Below the pieces are notes generated by a model, which did not search any database, was not told where the DNA came from, and worked only from the letters and a program-made list of their open reading frames with translations. A DNA stretch of 64,000 bases, from contig JAUIRK010000860.1 in NCBI GenBank assembly GCA_030549495.1, positions 219,501 to 283,500 on the forward strand, read 5' to 3'. Below are positions 21,887-33,926 of the stretch, piece by piece (within the stretch, counting starts at the first letter, position 1; each line of letters begins with the position of its first letter). Source of the DNA: Nectonema munidae. Its lineage: Eukaryota; Nematomorpha; Nectonematoida; Nectonematidae. A program made the position numbers and the translations under genes.

Positions 21887-24320
21887 TTTTTTGTCATATC
21901 TTCCAAAACCTCAAAGACACCATAATCAATTACCTTATAAAACATTGACCTTCAATAATTTAAAGTTGGCATAAAAAAATAGGAGCTAATTTAACTTTTG
22001 GAGTTTTGAAAAACTCATCTAAGAATGAAGAAATTCTTATAATTCTATATAGTATAATCTTCTGCGCCCTCAAGAGTATGAAAACATTAAATAACTTTTC
22101 ATAATTTGATCCACTATAGTCAATTACATATTAAAATCATTTTATATAAAACTTCCTCCATGTACGATTTGATATAATAACAGGGGAGACTTGTGATTTA
22201 AGTATAGCTAGACATAAATTTGATACTGTTTATAATAAAGTTCACTCCGTGCTTGATTTGAAATAATAAAAATGGCGAGACATCGGGGTTAATTGCATTG
22301 TGTTTTTGAATATACTTTCAATTACTTAGATTTCGTTGTGCTTTTAATTTAATGCTTTCCATAATTGCTCTGTGTTTGATTTGAAGTAATAAAAATTGGA
22401 AGGTAACTTGGTAAAAATTATTGTGTTTTTGAAAAAAGATAGGAAGGCAATTTTTAATGATCTCTATGTTATACGAAGTATTAGAAAAAGAATAAGAGAT
22501 TTTTGGGTTTAGGGGTAGATAATGGCATTTTTAAAATAACATTATACAAAAAGAATGAGATTTTTGGTCTTATTGTTAGGGTTAGATAATGTCATTTTTA
22601 GAATATATTTTCAAAAGGTGAAACTTTTTAATTTTGTTGGCGTCGGCAATTTAGTAAAAACAAATAAGAACTATATTCAAATGTAATAAAATTTAATTTA
22701 TTGCAGGTAAGTCCTATTTTTTGGATATCCTTGTAAAATATTTTTAATGATAACAATGCTTATAAAGTTAAATGAAAAAGTTAATGAAATCATGGTAAAT
22801 TTAAGCAGCCTTTATACAAATTACACATATCAGTTTTTTTATGGATAGCTAATCGTTTCCAATTTCAACTTTAGATTATCGTTTTTATGTGGCCTGAAAC
22901 CATAAAATTACCTAACTTTTTGTTTTCGTTAACCATTTCAGTAGCTCTATGATCATAGTAAATTTATGCGATTAAGTTCAACTTTTCGTCCAAATGACAA
23001 GTTACCTATTAATAAGTTCATTGTTATTTGAATAGAATAGCACTGAACTCATATGTGTAAGTCGAAATTCATTATTTATTTATACTCTTCGTTTAAAAAA
23101 AAATGCGCAAAAATGGAATCAATAATACCAATTATAAATTTTAAGGAAAAAGAAATAGAACTGAAAATTTAAAGAAAAATTTTTTTTTAATGAATATATT
23201 TCAAAAATTTTTATAAATCCTCCCCCCCCCCCCCCCATTCAGATTTTCACATTTCTGTGAATCTAATTAAGCGCAGAGATTAGGGTTGACTTAAAGGTAT
23301 CCAACGATTCAACCGTTAAAAAGCAGCTCCTTGTATGATGACATGAAATGTGTTGTCTTTTCGCAAAAATATTTTGTATTTTTATACATGAAGGGATGAT
23401 GTTAAACTAGGTCAAGCTGTTTAGTTTCATTTTAGTTCCTTAGTTTATCCAACTTATAGTATATTAAGTAAAAAGACAGCCTAGAGTCAGATATCTCGAT
23501 AGGACAAACATTGCTTTCACCACAAATTTGTTTTGGGTTGGTAGTCTGTACGCTACTCCTCTTATACATTATCTAGTATAGAATTTTACTCGTCAGTCTT
23601 CTATAGTTCTTACTTGGTAGATGTACTTTCATAAGAAATTTATTTTTCCTAAACTGTGTTCAAAAAACCTTTTTGAATATTTATTTAGCACCGTGTGTAC
23701 TCTTATATTGAAGAGATTCTTCATGGTGGAATTTTTATCAATTATCATGTATTATTATTAGTTGACATAGAGATATCAATATGGATATTTTTTTAACGAA
23801 TTCTTCTTCAAAATTCGTGTTCTTCATGGAATCATTCATGATAATCTTTTTTTCTGTTACAAAAAGTTATCTACCTCTATCTTCTAAATTCTAAACGGAT
23901 CTCTATTTCACGCCAGAAAAAAATATGGCCAAATTCGATTCACCTTATAAATTTTTTTAGCAGAGGCTATATTATCATACATTGGTATCTGTATTATTTT
24001 TTTTTGAACATTCAACATAATGTGATAGCACCACTTCCTAATTTATTGGTAAACGGTAGATCTTCGGTGTACGAGAGATAGATATTTTTATGTAGCTCCT
24101 CAAAGGACTGCTACACGGACCATATAAAATCGAGGCCCATTACGCTTTTTATATACGAGTTATTACTACCTTTTTATTTTGATCACGCGTTCTAATTTCA
24201 ATGTGGTTTCCGATCCTTTTTTTCTTTTATACTCATTAAAAATAATTTTAACGATGAAGTATATTTGTAGAGAAAATTTCATCTTCAAGAAAAATCTGAT
24301 TTAGCAATAATTTAATAAGA
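21887..24320. other. AT-rich intergenic DNA
   Basis: Loose direct repeats containing GATTTGAAATAATAA recur near 22160, 22250 and 22370. A pair of segments sharing TAGATAATGNCATTTTTA lies near 22510 and 22585. A run of 15 C residues occurs at 23222-23236. No gene was seen. Confidence 0.45.
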
Positions 24321-24476
24321 GGTCATTCGCAATTGACGTCAACCTTTTTTGGTTAATTTAACCCCCCCCCCCCCCCCGATTGTCAACTTTTGACTATTTT
24401 AGTTTACAAATTCTTCATTTGTCAACTTATCGACACCCCGCCCTCAGTCTTTGATTGACATCAATTGTGAATGACC
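24321..24476. mobile_element. MITE with GGTCATTC termini and a C16 tract
   Basis: The left end GGTCATTCGCAATTGACG is inverted at the right as the complement of GGTCATTCACAATTGATG. Length is 156 bp. A run of 16 C lies at 24362-24377. The unit at 44662-44820 shares the ends and internal GACGTCAACC, so the two form a family. Confidence 0.7.
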
Positions 24477-25370
24477 CGCAAAGTTACGGCTTTTATCATT
24501 AAAATAGATATAAGAGCGATTTTCGAAAATATATAGAAATATAAATTTTTAAGAGTGTATCTAATATAGACGCTAAGTTTTAATAGACTGTATCTAGAGA
24601 TCATTTTTTCAAAATTTAAAAAATACATAAGATTTTATAAAGAATAATTGCTATTTCAATCATTGTTTAGTAGAGGGTCCTTCAAAGCGTATATTGATAG
24701 GCCGCAAAGTACCCAAAGGCAACGTTTCCAAAAATGCCCCTTAGACGACATTAATTCAAAGAAAGCCCCTTACTTATAAAATTTTCTTATAGAATAAAAA
24801 TTGCATGGATTTCCACGTGACGCTTAAATTTGGTGTTTATCTTCGTAATTTAAATGTTCGGTTTGATATAACTGAAATCAACTCTTTTATCACCACTCTC
24901 ACATAATCTATACACTATCTTTCATTACTTAAAAATTTATTTACAACACTAAATTAATCTTCTACCATACGATTTATGTCAAAGATGGAATATTTTTAGC
25001 CAATTTCGAATAGCGGAAAGAGAATTTACATTTATCCAATATATGTAGCTAATTATATAAATTATTTTCCAAAGCATAAATATCATATAAATTATACAAA
25101 ATAGTTCCATTTTAATCAAAAAAATTATTTTATATATATTTTTTTATCGAAAAAAGCTAAATTAATGTTTATTCAAAAAATAGAATAAAAATAACTAGAT
25201 AAATTGCCTAACACCTGGCCATTAAACTAAATAATTAACAAAACAGATAATAATAATAATAATAATAACTCCATTTATCATTAATCATGGTTGCTTTTGA
25301 AGTAAAATCAAGATAAAAAATATTTAATTAAATATAGAGCTTAAAAATAAACAATAATGAATAATGTGAT
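24477..25370. other. AT-rich intergenic DNA, 3' side of EME1
   Basis: An (ATA)n-type microsatellite lies at 25246-25268. No gene and no clear polyadenylation signal close to the EME1 stop could be fixed. Confidence 0.45.
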
Positions 25371-26321
25371 CTACTCTAAAATAAATTTTGGATCTTGGCA
25401 ATTTAAAAAGAAGTAAATTTTTTTGGACAAAATAGGGCCTACGTTTCGTGTTGTCTGCAAAATGCCAGCTCCTCTTCTTACAGGAATATCTTTGAGCAAT
25501 GTTTCCGCTTCACTTCGCGAACCCAAAGCATCGTATGCTTTTAAAAGAGCATTGGGTGTGGGATACTTATTTACAATGGCACTTGCAGTGTCACAACAAC
25601 TCAATGTAAATTGTTCTAATTGTTGTTGCCAGAGCGCGGTGTGGTTTCTTTGATTTTCTTCCAACTTTATACATTTAATATTTTCGCCGTCAGGATGAAA
25701 ATTGAAATTATGAGATGTGTGTTGCATTTTCTTGATTGGAGATTGGGCTATGGCTTTTGTGATCATAAAAATAAATTCCGACAATTCATCACTACTATTT
25801 AAAATGTAAAATTGAATGTAAGTGAACATTTTAAAAAAGACTAAAAATTTTTGTCTATTAAAGTTCCTTTTTTTATTTTGTTTTTTAGAATTGTTGTAAA
25901 TGATGTATATGATTGAGTGATCCTTAAAACTATATTGCAGATCTAAAACTTCCTTTTTATGCGCCTCTTCACTCAACTGATTCACTCGTTCCAGCTCATA
26001 CACGAACAATGCATAATTTTCTTTGATATAAAGTTCTTTTGATCGGGATGAATAATCATCATTAGTAGTGTCAGTGTCAATTCTATCCACATCTATCCTC
26101 TTCCATGAAATCAATGGATATCCTTTATCTTCAATGACCATTTTTATACCGTTTTGCTCTAACAGCAAAGTTAAAGAACTGACGCAATTGAAAGATGAAA
26201 GAAGTGAAAAGAGGTTGGCGTCTATGCAAATCCGCATAAATTTCATACATCCATCAAGCTTCATCGCTTTGGCTCTATTTACGTCGCCTTTTCTCTTCTC
26301 TGATTTATTACGACTACTCAT
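25371..26321 (-). CDS. EME1: Crossover junction endonuclease subunit EME1 (MUS81 partner), short form
   Basis: One open frame of 316 codons. Residues 20-60 (K-L-D-G-C-M-K-F-M-R-I, then IEDKGYPLISWKR) match the start of the EME1 nuclease-like fold. In this family the fold lacks the catalytic motif. The block FIFMITKAIAQSPIKK at about residues 182-197 is the conserved MVTKAIAEAP region. Residues 225-316 are the C-terminal helix-hairpin-helix part: LWQQQLEQF, AIVNKYPTPNALLKAYDAL, LLKDIPVRRGAG and VGPILSKKIY are close to vertebrate EME1. With MUS81 the protein cuts branched DNA intermediates in the nucleus. Human EME1 is about 570-583 residues, so the long disordered N-terminus is missing or lies in an unseen upstream exon. 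No A-tail was seen, so a retrocopy is not supported. Confidence 0.88.
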   Translation of the reverse strand: MSSRNKSEKRKGDVNRAKAMKLDGCMKFMRICIDANLFSLLSSFNCVSSLTLLLEQNGIKMVIEDKGYPLISWKRIDVDRIDTDTTNDDYSSRSKELYIKENYALFVYELERVNQLSEEAHKKEVLDLQYSFKDHSIIYIIYNNSKKQNKKRNFNRQKFLVFFKMFTYIQFYILNSSDELSEFIFMITKAIAQSPIKKMQHTSHNFNFHPDGENIKCIKLEENQRNHTALWQQQLEQFTLSCCDTASAIVNKYPTPNALLKAYDALGSRSEAETLLKDIPVRRGAGILQTTRNVGPILSKKIYFFLNCQDPKFILE

Positions 26322-26356
26322 GCCTCGTACACGATGTGATGTCTTTTAATTTTCAT
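26318..26356 (-). promoter_or_regulatory. Short upstream ORF overlapping the EME1 start
   Basis: A 12-codon frame starts at the ATG at 26356-26354. Its TGA shares the bases ATGA with the EME1 start codon at 26321. If transcribed, this layout could lower initiation or favour reinitiation. It could also be chance, or lie upstream of the true transcript start. Confidence 0.35.
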
Positions 26357-28628
26357 TGTTTCTTTCAATTTTATAAAGAAGTAGGAAAACTTTATATACT
26401 AAAATAAAAATAAAAAATATATATACATATCAAAATTTAGAAAATAATTAATAATATTTCATTTTACTCTGTATGACTTAACCTTGAAAATACAAAAACA
26501 AAAGCTATACACGTTATATTTATGAAGACTAGCTTAGCGCTAAGTACAATTTAGGTTGGGTGAAGCTATTAACTTTATAACTATTTCAATTTATTGATAT
26601 GAAATTTTAATTGAACTGAGAAATAAGAATATGTTATATTTTTATTAGTGATGTACAGATGAATCGGCATCGACTTATTTTTTTACAATTTACTGATCTT
26701 TTAAGTCGAGCTTATTTTCAATATATAATTATTTTAACATTTATATTCTTACTATATATAAGCAATAGTATGTTTTTAACCATTTTATCTCAAACATGTA
26801 AAAGGGATTCACTACACAAACTGTATATAAGAAAATAATACTTTTGATTGCTGAATTGATAAATCTGTAGTTTATACTAGTAGCAAATGCAAAAAATCCA
26901 CGAAAAAACATTCTGCTTATACATAGTATATATAGAAATCGTGATAAATTTCATCACTCAATATAAATAGTACATTCAACGATTGAGGATGCGTAAGATA
27001 TGGCAAAAGAATATTATCAAACATATAGTAACACATGGAATGGATATTCGTATATATGAGGGAAAAGTAATGGAAAAGATCTAATGCCACCTGCTGAATC
27101 TGCAACTGATCATGAAAATATTATTGATCAAATTTATTTTGCTAGTGGGTGAACAAAGTGATCGTTTGTTTTTAAATTATAAATACCCAATAAGCTTTGT
27201 TTTTTTGTTTAATGTAGGTTTCTCGATTTGTTAAAATAAAAATCTTTGTGAACCAATTATAAGCAAAAAAATTAAAATGGGCTTCAAACTCATTAATAGA
27301 AACACTAGATATTAGAAACATGGGGAAATCTAATACATTTAGCATGTTATGGCTTAGTAAGTTTTTCTGAGAAAAAGTTCATTTAATCATAGATATTTTA
27401 TACTTAAAAAGCCTCGTAAAAACTATTTAAAACTTGAATTATTTTGACTATAACTGATTATACTTTTTAAAAGCTTCTTAATTTAACATAAAGATTTATA
27501 ATTATTTGTAATTATAACAATAAAATTATAAGATCGAAAACATTCAAATCTGAATTGAACAAGCATGCGCGTGTTTTTAAATTACATCATATGGTACACT
27601 CAAAGTAAAGTGATTAGTCCTCGCCAAAAATCAAATTTAGGTTTTACCTAGAATTCAATACATATAAAATCCATGTTTCAACTTCATATACTGTAGAATA
27701 ATAAATACATCAAGATGAAAGAATATCAGATCCATAGAAGTCTTTGAATCCGTCAAAAAGAAAACTCAAATGTAAAAAAAACACCAGTGTTTATAATCCA
27801 TTATTAGTGTCGTGAGAAATAAATGTGATATCAGATGAAAGTAACTAAACGCTTCAAGCAATAAAAAAATAAGTATTGAATCAAAAAATGATCTTGGTTG
27901 ATTTAAATAAAAATAGTAGTTCATTATCCTGAGCTAAAATAAAATATACGTTGTAAATACAAAAAATGCTAAATCACATTCAAATTTTAAGTCGCCAACA
28001 TTTGGTTGGAGTGAATTCTAAAGTAGAAAAGTAATACTCAATTACGAAGAAATAAAAAAAGATTATCAAATGAAACTTAACTTACTTATATATCGTGAGT
28101 TTCTTAATAAGAAAAAAATCTAAAATATTGGGGTTAGTCTAAAATAAGCTGCAAAAAGAAACGTCAATTACAAAAAAACTACAAGAGTTATTAAGACAAA
28201 TCTTAGCATACTTATAAAACTCGAGCTTTTCTTTCTATCAAAATACTTTGCAGTGAAAAATTTTGTGTAAATTTCAAATTCTGATGGTTCAAAGGCAAAA
28301 AATTAATTTGTGAGAACCATTTCTGTTGCCTTGAAATTAATTTTAATATCAGAGAGAAAGGAAAATTTTTATAAATAAAAATAAAAAATAAACAAAAAAT
28401 AAGAATGTTTAAAAAAAAATAAATTGTTAAATAAGTTTTGTTTCTTTTAAAAATTAAAAATGAATAACAGTAATTAACTAAATTAAAAGTTTTATTTAAA
28501 TTTTGGAATCGTTCTCTCTTTTTTTTGAAATTGTAGTAACAATTAAAAATTGTTAGAAATTAACCTTCACTTTTACAATTAAACCTTCACTTTAAAGAAA
28601 TTTTATTATCCCTTTCTTTTTTAAATCA
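26357..28628. other. AT-rich intergenic DNA
   Basis: No gene or bounded repeat was supported. Short open frames here look random. Confidence 0.5.
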
Positions 28629-28641
28629 TTAAAGTATATTA

Positions 28642-29207
28642 TAATAAGCTAGCGTCTGTGTGTGTGTCGCTGGAAGCATTCTCATTGGTTGAAATTATTT
28701 ATATATGTTTTTTGTGTGTATTTTTATATGGTGTGATGAGTTTGTATGTGTTAGTGTCTATGGAAGCATTCTGATTGGTTGAAATTATTCATATGTTTTG
28801 TGTATATATGTGTTTGAAGCATTCTGATTGGTTGAAATACCTTTTTTTTATATGGTGTAATAGAAAAATACACAGAAAAGGTAAAAATATTCTAAAAACT
28901 GATCACCATACCATAACACTATTAGCAACTCAAAATACACACTACAAGAATCCTATGTTTCGAGCGTAGCCTAAACAATAAAAAACTAGCCGGTCCCGTG
29001 GTCGTTTTGAGCGAAGCGAATTTGAATTAGCAACTCAATATACACACTACCCAGAATCCTATGTTTCGAGCGCAGCCTAAACAAAAAAAAACTAGCCGGT
29101 CCCGTGGTCGTTTCGAGCGAAGCGAATTTGAATTAGCAACTCAATATACACACTACCCAGAATCCTATGTTTCGAGCGAAGCGAGAAACGACCACGGGAC
29201 CGGCTAG
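28642..29207. mobile_element. 566-bp repeat-structured insertion with 13-bp flanking repeats
   Basis: TTAAAGTATATTA flanks the segment on both sides (28629-28641 and 29208-29220). The left half has a TG-rich stretch and three copies of GAAGCATTCTNATTGGTTGA. The right half has three tandem copies of a roughly 106-bp unit (starting about 28921, 29025 and 29132) carrying TAGCCGGTCCCGTGGTCG and GAGCGAAGCGAATTTGAATT. The third copy ends in the reverse complement of that GC-rich block, so the segment closes with a perfect inverted repeat and GGCTAG. Ending in CTAG next to T is reminiscent of Helitron or Helentron 3' ends. The longer flanking repeat instead resembles a retrotransposition target duplication. 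The class is unresolved. Confidence 0.6.
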
Positions 29208-29220
29208 TTAAAGTATATTA

Positions 29221-30102
29221 GATTAGCTCAGATAAAAATATGAAATTTTCACTGTAGTATTTGAGTGAACTAATTTTGATACTTTATGAGAAAAAAATCT
29301 ATGCTCAAGTTAAAATTAGATCCTCATAGTTTATAAAGGAAATTTTATTTTCATCCTACAGATGTTAATAAAAAAAACTATAATTTAAATTTGGCAAAAT
29401 TTTGTATAATAATTGTGCTATAATCTTAAAAAAAATTTATAGTAAAAAAGGAGTGGGAGTAAATAGTGCACTGCACCAAAAATGATTGAAGAAATAAAAA
29501 ATTTTTTAGGAAATTTTACAATATAAGAAATATGTTAACTTATAATGTATAAAGTAAAAAATTTTAAAGCAATCTTATATAAGACAAAATATAGTAATCT
29601 TTTTTATAGTAATTTCAAAAATTAATAATAACATCCATTTATTATTGCTGTTAAAGATAAAATTAGAAGGATATTTTTATGAAATTTTTGATTAATACTT
29701 TGCGAACAATTTGCGATAAACTATAATTCTTTGTAATGCGATATGTACGCTAAATTATTCAAATTTAATTTAATAATTTTTAATTTTATAATCACAGGCA
29801 GACACAGAAAATCAAGTTTCGATGAAAACTTTTTATTAATAATAGTTCATTTTAACATGGATCTTATGAAGAAAATTTTCGGGCTATAATAGTAAATTTG
29901 AAACAAAAATTGACCTATAAATCCTCCAAAAATTGACCTATAAATCCTCCAAAAATTGGCATAACGACTTCAAAAAGGTGACTTTATTTGCAAAAAAAAT
30001 TGACCTAAAAAATTATTCTTTAATCTGTATGGGATTTAAAAATTGATCAAAAAGTTGTCAAATAATTGAGATAAAAGAAAAAAACATTGAGCTATATAAT
30101 AA
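29221..30102. other. AT-rich intergenic DNA
   Basis: A small tandem duplication (AAATTGACCTATAAATCCTC twice) lies at about 29918-29960. Nothing else was seen. Confidence 0.5.
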
Positions 30103-31281
30103 CACTGTGTAATAAATTTGAGGTTAAAAAAAAGTACAAGTTAAGTAAGACCTATTTCTGGGTGAAAAAATAGTTCGGGTTCTAAATCTGACCCTCCAAA
30201 TTAGACACCGTTTTCCTGTTCCAAGTACCATATGTTTTATAATAAACTGCAAAATATTCTGAATTGAGCACAACATTGCAAATAATGGGTTATAAAAAAC
30301 AAAGCCTCTTGTATGGAGTGTGATCTTCTTTTTTTATACACCAGAAGAAGTCTGCCAACATTCCAGAATTCCATTTTCCTTTGAATCGTCGCTCCATCAC
30401 TGAAATATCCTGATGTAATATCTCGCCATGTTCATGACCTACATCACCTAAATTTTCCGCAAAAATCCAAATGATAGTAGAGAACATGAACTTTTAGAGA
30501 TATGTTACATCCAGTAACATGATAAATATCATAATAGTGACTCAGCAGATCATTCACAACTTGCACAAGTCTCTGAATGATGGTTCCCAAGAAGTTACCA
30601 CTAACTTTCTTGAATGAGTTAAAGGCATGCTTCTCTTCATTTCATCAAGTACAATTTTTCGAATTTGAGGAGCTATAAAGATACCTTCTTTAATTTTAAC
30701 TTGGCTGAGGGAAGGGAATTTCTCTGCAAGATATGCAAATGCAAAGGATTCCTTTACCAAGGCTTTCACAAATTGCTTAAACAAAACACGTTCTTATATG
30801 TAAAGGTGGTAAAAGAATTATATCACTTTTCACAAGTGGTTTGTGCATGATGGGTTTTCCTTGCTCGATTTTATCTCGGATCGGCCAATCCTTGCGTACA
30901 TAATGTTCAGTTCTGGCTTTGGAGTTTTATAAGCACAAGAAGCAGGAAAATTTAGTCTAATCAAGCTAAATGCCAGTAACCATGACTACAACCTAGAAAT
31001 CTGCACAAATATGCCAGTTATGGTCATCATACAGTATACTTGTTAGAATTGCTTTCAGATTTTCATATCATTCAGCTGTGCTATGAGATCAAAAGGCAGA
31101 GTGTGACCATTTTGTAGCAGAACAGCTTTGAAGCTGTCCTTGGATTCATCTATGAAAAGTCACCAGTTGGTGTTATCATATAGTATTTCCAGTTCCTCAA
31201 TAAATTCAGTGAATTACAAAAGCATAAGACATTCTTCATGGTGAATAAGGCAAACAAATTCCCTGTATGTTTTCTGTAGAG

Positions 31282-33926
31282 CAGGCTTGTCAAACTCAGA
31301 GCTTTACAAAGGTCAAAATATTGAGCCTGTGTTTTTAAGAGGGCCGCATTTCTTTGATTATTATATACAAATTTGTTTAATTGAAATTTTAGCAACTCTT
31401 TCATCTTAAAGTTCAAAATTCACTACAGTTTGGTTAAATTCAATTATAAAATTCTTGGTATATTATGCAAGATTAATTATTTGGTATATTTTGCTAGAGA
31501 CAAAATTCATTAAATTTAAATAGTTTAAAATAAAAATATTTTATTGAATATTCAAACATTTTTTTCTTGCCCAGAAGCTTGACATCTCTTGTTTTTAACA
31601 ATATTTGCTATGCTTGGCTGAAATTTCTGAGAAGTTCTAACTTTCATAATTGATGATAAGTAGAAGTCAGTCAACCTACTTCTTTGAATAGTCTTTGTTA
31701 ATTTCATGAAAGAAAAAAGCTGCTCAAACAAATAGGTAGAACCAAAAATTGCTAGGATTCGTGCTGCAAACATTCTGAGATTTACAAATCTTTCGGGAAG
31801 GTATGAAAAAAAATCAGGCACACCAACTTCAAAATACTTTGCTTTGAGTATTGAATCTGACTGCATTTCTAAAATTCCCATTTGAATAATTTCTTCTGCC
31901 ATAGAAACATCAAAGTTAAATGGAGCTGAGAATAGTGCAAAAAAATGTTCAAAGGATGAAAAATCACTAAATCTTTTTTGAAACTCAGCCAACAACAGTT
32001 CCAATTGACTGTTTAATTTGGCAAAGCTTATTTCAGTCTTCATGATGTTGCTACTTTTTATATCTTTACAAGGGGGAAAATGAACTAAATTTTCTTTTAA
32101 CAATTGTAACTTTTATAAATTTAACTTTGTGATGAAGCATTTAATGTCATCATACATCTGAGTAATAATTTTGTTTTTACCTTGAAGCTTCAAATTCAGA
32201 TCGTTTAAGTGTGCTGTAATGTCCACAGCAAAAGCTAGATCTTGAAGCCAAATTTCATCTTTTATCTTTTCTGTATCTCGACCCTTTATTTCTAAAAATT
32301 TAATTATTTCTTCTCTTAATAAGTAAAATGTTTTAATACTCCAATTTTAACCAACGTACATCTGAATAGAATGGTACATCAGTAAAATCATTACCCATAT
32401 CTTCCAATAACTGATTAAATTGACGATGATTAAGAGATCGAGCTCTAATAAAATTTACGGTGCTTGTAACCAAAGAAAGTATATGATCTAATTTCAAAAT
32501 CTTTGAACAGAGATTTTGTTAATGAATGATACAGTGAAAATGAGCAAAGTGCAAACTTGCATGTATATTCTTTATTTTTGCTTGTAACTTTGTCACAACA
32601 GCATTATGCTTACCAATCATGTTTGCTGCACCGTCTGTACACAAACACACAATTTTACTTAAATCAAAATTATACTCTTTTAAAACTTTCTCAACTTTTT
32701 CAAAGATACTTTGACTTTTCTTAGTGTCATGCATAGGGATTAGTTCAATTAGCTCTTCATAAATATTAAATTTATTGTCACATGCCCTCATGAAAACAGC
32801 AAGTTGTGCTAAACCTCGAACATCAACAGTTTCGTCAATTGCTATAGAAAAATATTCAAAATTTATTGACGCGCTTGACAATTGCTGCTTTAAATCATTA
32901 AACATTTCATTAATTCGTTCAGCTACAGTGTTTCGAGTTAGCGATATATCTTTGAACAAATTAGCTTTTTCCGGGCAAAGAATTTCGGCTGTTTTTACAA
33001 GACATTGCTTTATAAAGTCACCTTCGTTATAGGATTTTCCATTTCTTGCCTACATTCGGCTGAGTTCATAGCTCACAGTGACAGACGCAACGTTGTCCTT
33101 GTGAACTTTTGTAAAAAATGTTTGTTGCCGTGTCATGCTAGCTTTTAATTCTTTAAGCTTTGAAACACGCATTAGGCCCTCGTATTTATCGTAAGATATA
33201 TGGCTAGTCTCACGTTTCAAATTATACGCTTATAGCGTACTTATGTGATTATTACAAATTAAACACAGTATTCTACAATTCATTTGTGTACAAAAGTACT
33301 GCAACTCCTATTTCTCTTGAAACACTCGCCCTTCTTCATTTATCTTTCTTTTTTTACTGGTCGAAGGAATGTTACTAGCCATTTTAAAAATGTTATGCAA
33401 TCTTAAATTGAAAAGTGAGGTAAAAAATAGATATGAACAAAACTTACTATGATTATTGTAAAAATAAAGATATATGTGAGATGAAAATGAAGACACTAAG
33501 ATTAATATTTTTAAGAATGTAGCAAAAAAAACAGGCATAACATAATAATATATAATGGTATGTGAACATGTTTATTCCTGTAACAACATGAAGTAAGGAG
33601 GAAGCACTAGGTTTCAATCATATCAATCAAAATGAAGACAAAAAATATACACATATGACACATAAATAGACACATAAGCAAGAATATGTAAAAATACGTA
33701 TATTGTTAGTAGATTTAATAATAAATGAGAAAAAAATCCAAGCATAAACAAAGAGTGTAAGCTTTTTGACAATAATGCAACGTATTCTTTCCGGGAAAGA
33801 ATAAAATTTTTTAATATAATAGAGTGTCTGTAGAGTGTAGTGGTTCCAACTATCTTGCCCTTGGGACCGCAGGTTTTATTATGATCGGCCGCATGCGGCC
33901 ACCGGGCCGCAAGTTTGACATGGCTG
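31282..33926 (-). mobile_element. hAT transposon, GTF2IRD2/EPM2AIP1-like, inserted into the CACTG copy
   Basis: The ends are CAGGCTTGTCAAACT (31282) and the complement of CAGCCATGTCAAACT (ending 33926). The direct repeat TGTAGAG lies on both sides (31275-31281 and 33927-33933). The paralogous CACTG copy shows the unoccupied site TTTTCTGTAGTGTTATC at 63134-63150, which confirms the junctions. The transposase gene is on the minus strand. Confidence 0.87.
31552..33382 (-). pseudogene. hAT transposase, GTF2IRD2-like
   Basis: The start Met at 33382 opens MASNIPSTSKKRKINEEG, followed by a BED-type finger (F-C-T-Q-M-N-C, then C-L-I-C-N, then R-H) at about 33310-33180. Next come TRQQTFFTKVHKDN, a stop-interrupted block, ISLTRNTVAERINEMFND and FEYFSIAIDETVDV, which holds the first Asp of the core. 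CTDGAANMIGKHNAVV and HFAHFHCIIH complete the central part (32519-32959). A degraded stretch follows. The C-terminal block 32103-31552 (FVNLRMFAARILAIFGSTYLFEQLFSFMK) is the hAT dimerisation domain. Several stops and a frame loss at 32100-32520 make it inactive. Confidence 0.85.

Noticed and set aside
28642-29220. Confident Helitron call
   Set aside because: CTAG end and hairpin-like block fit, but a 13-bp flanking direct repeat is not expected for a Helitron and the 5' TC end is not seen.
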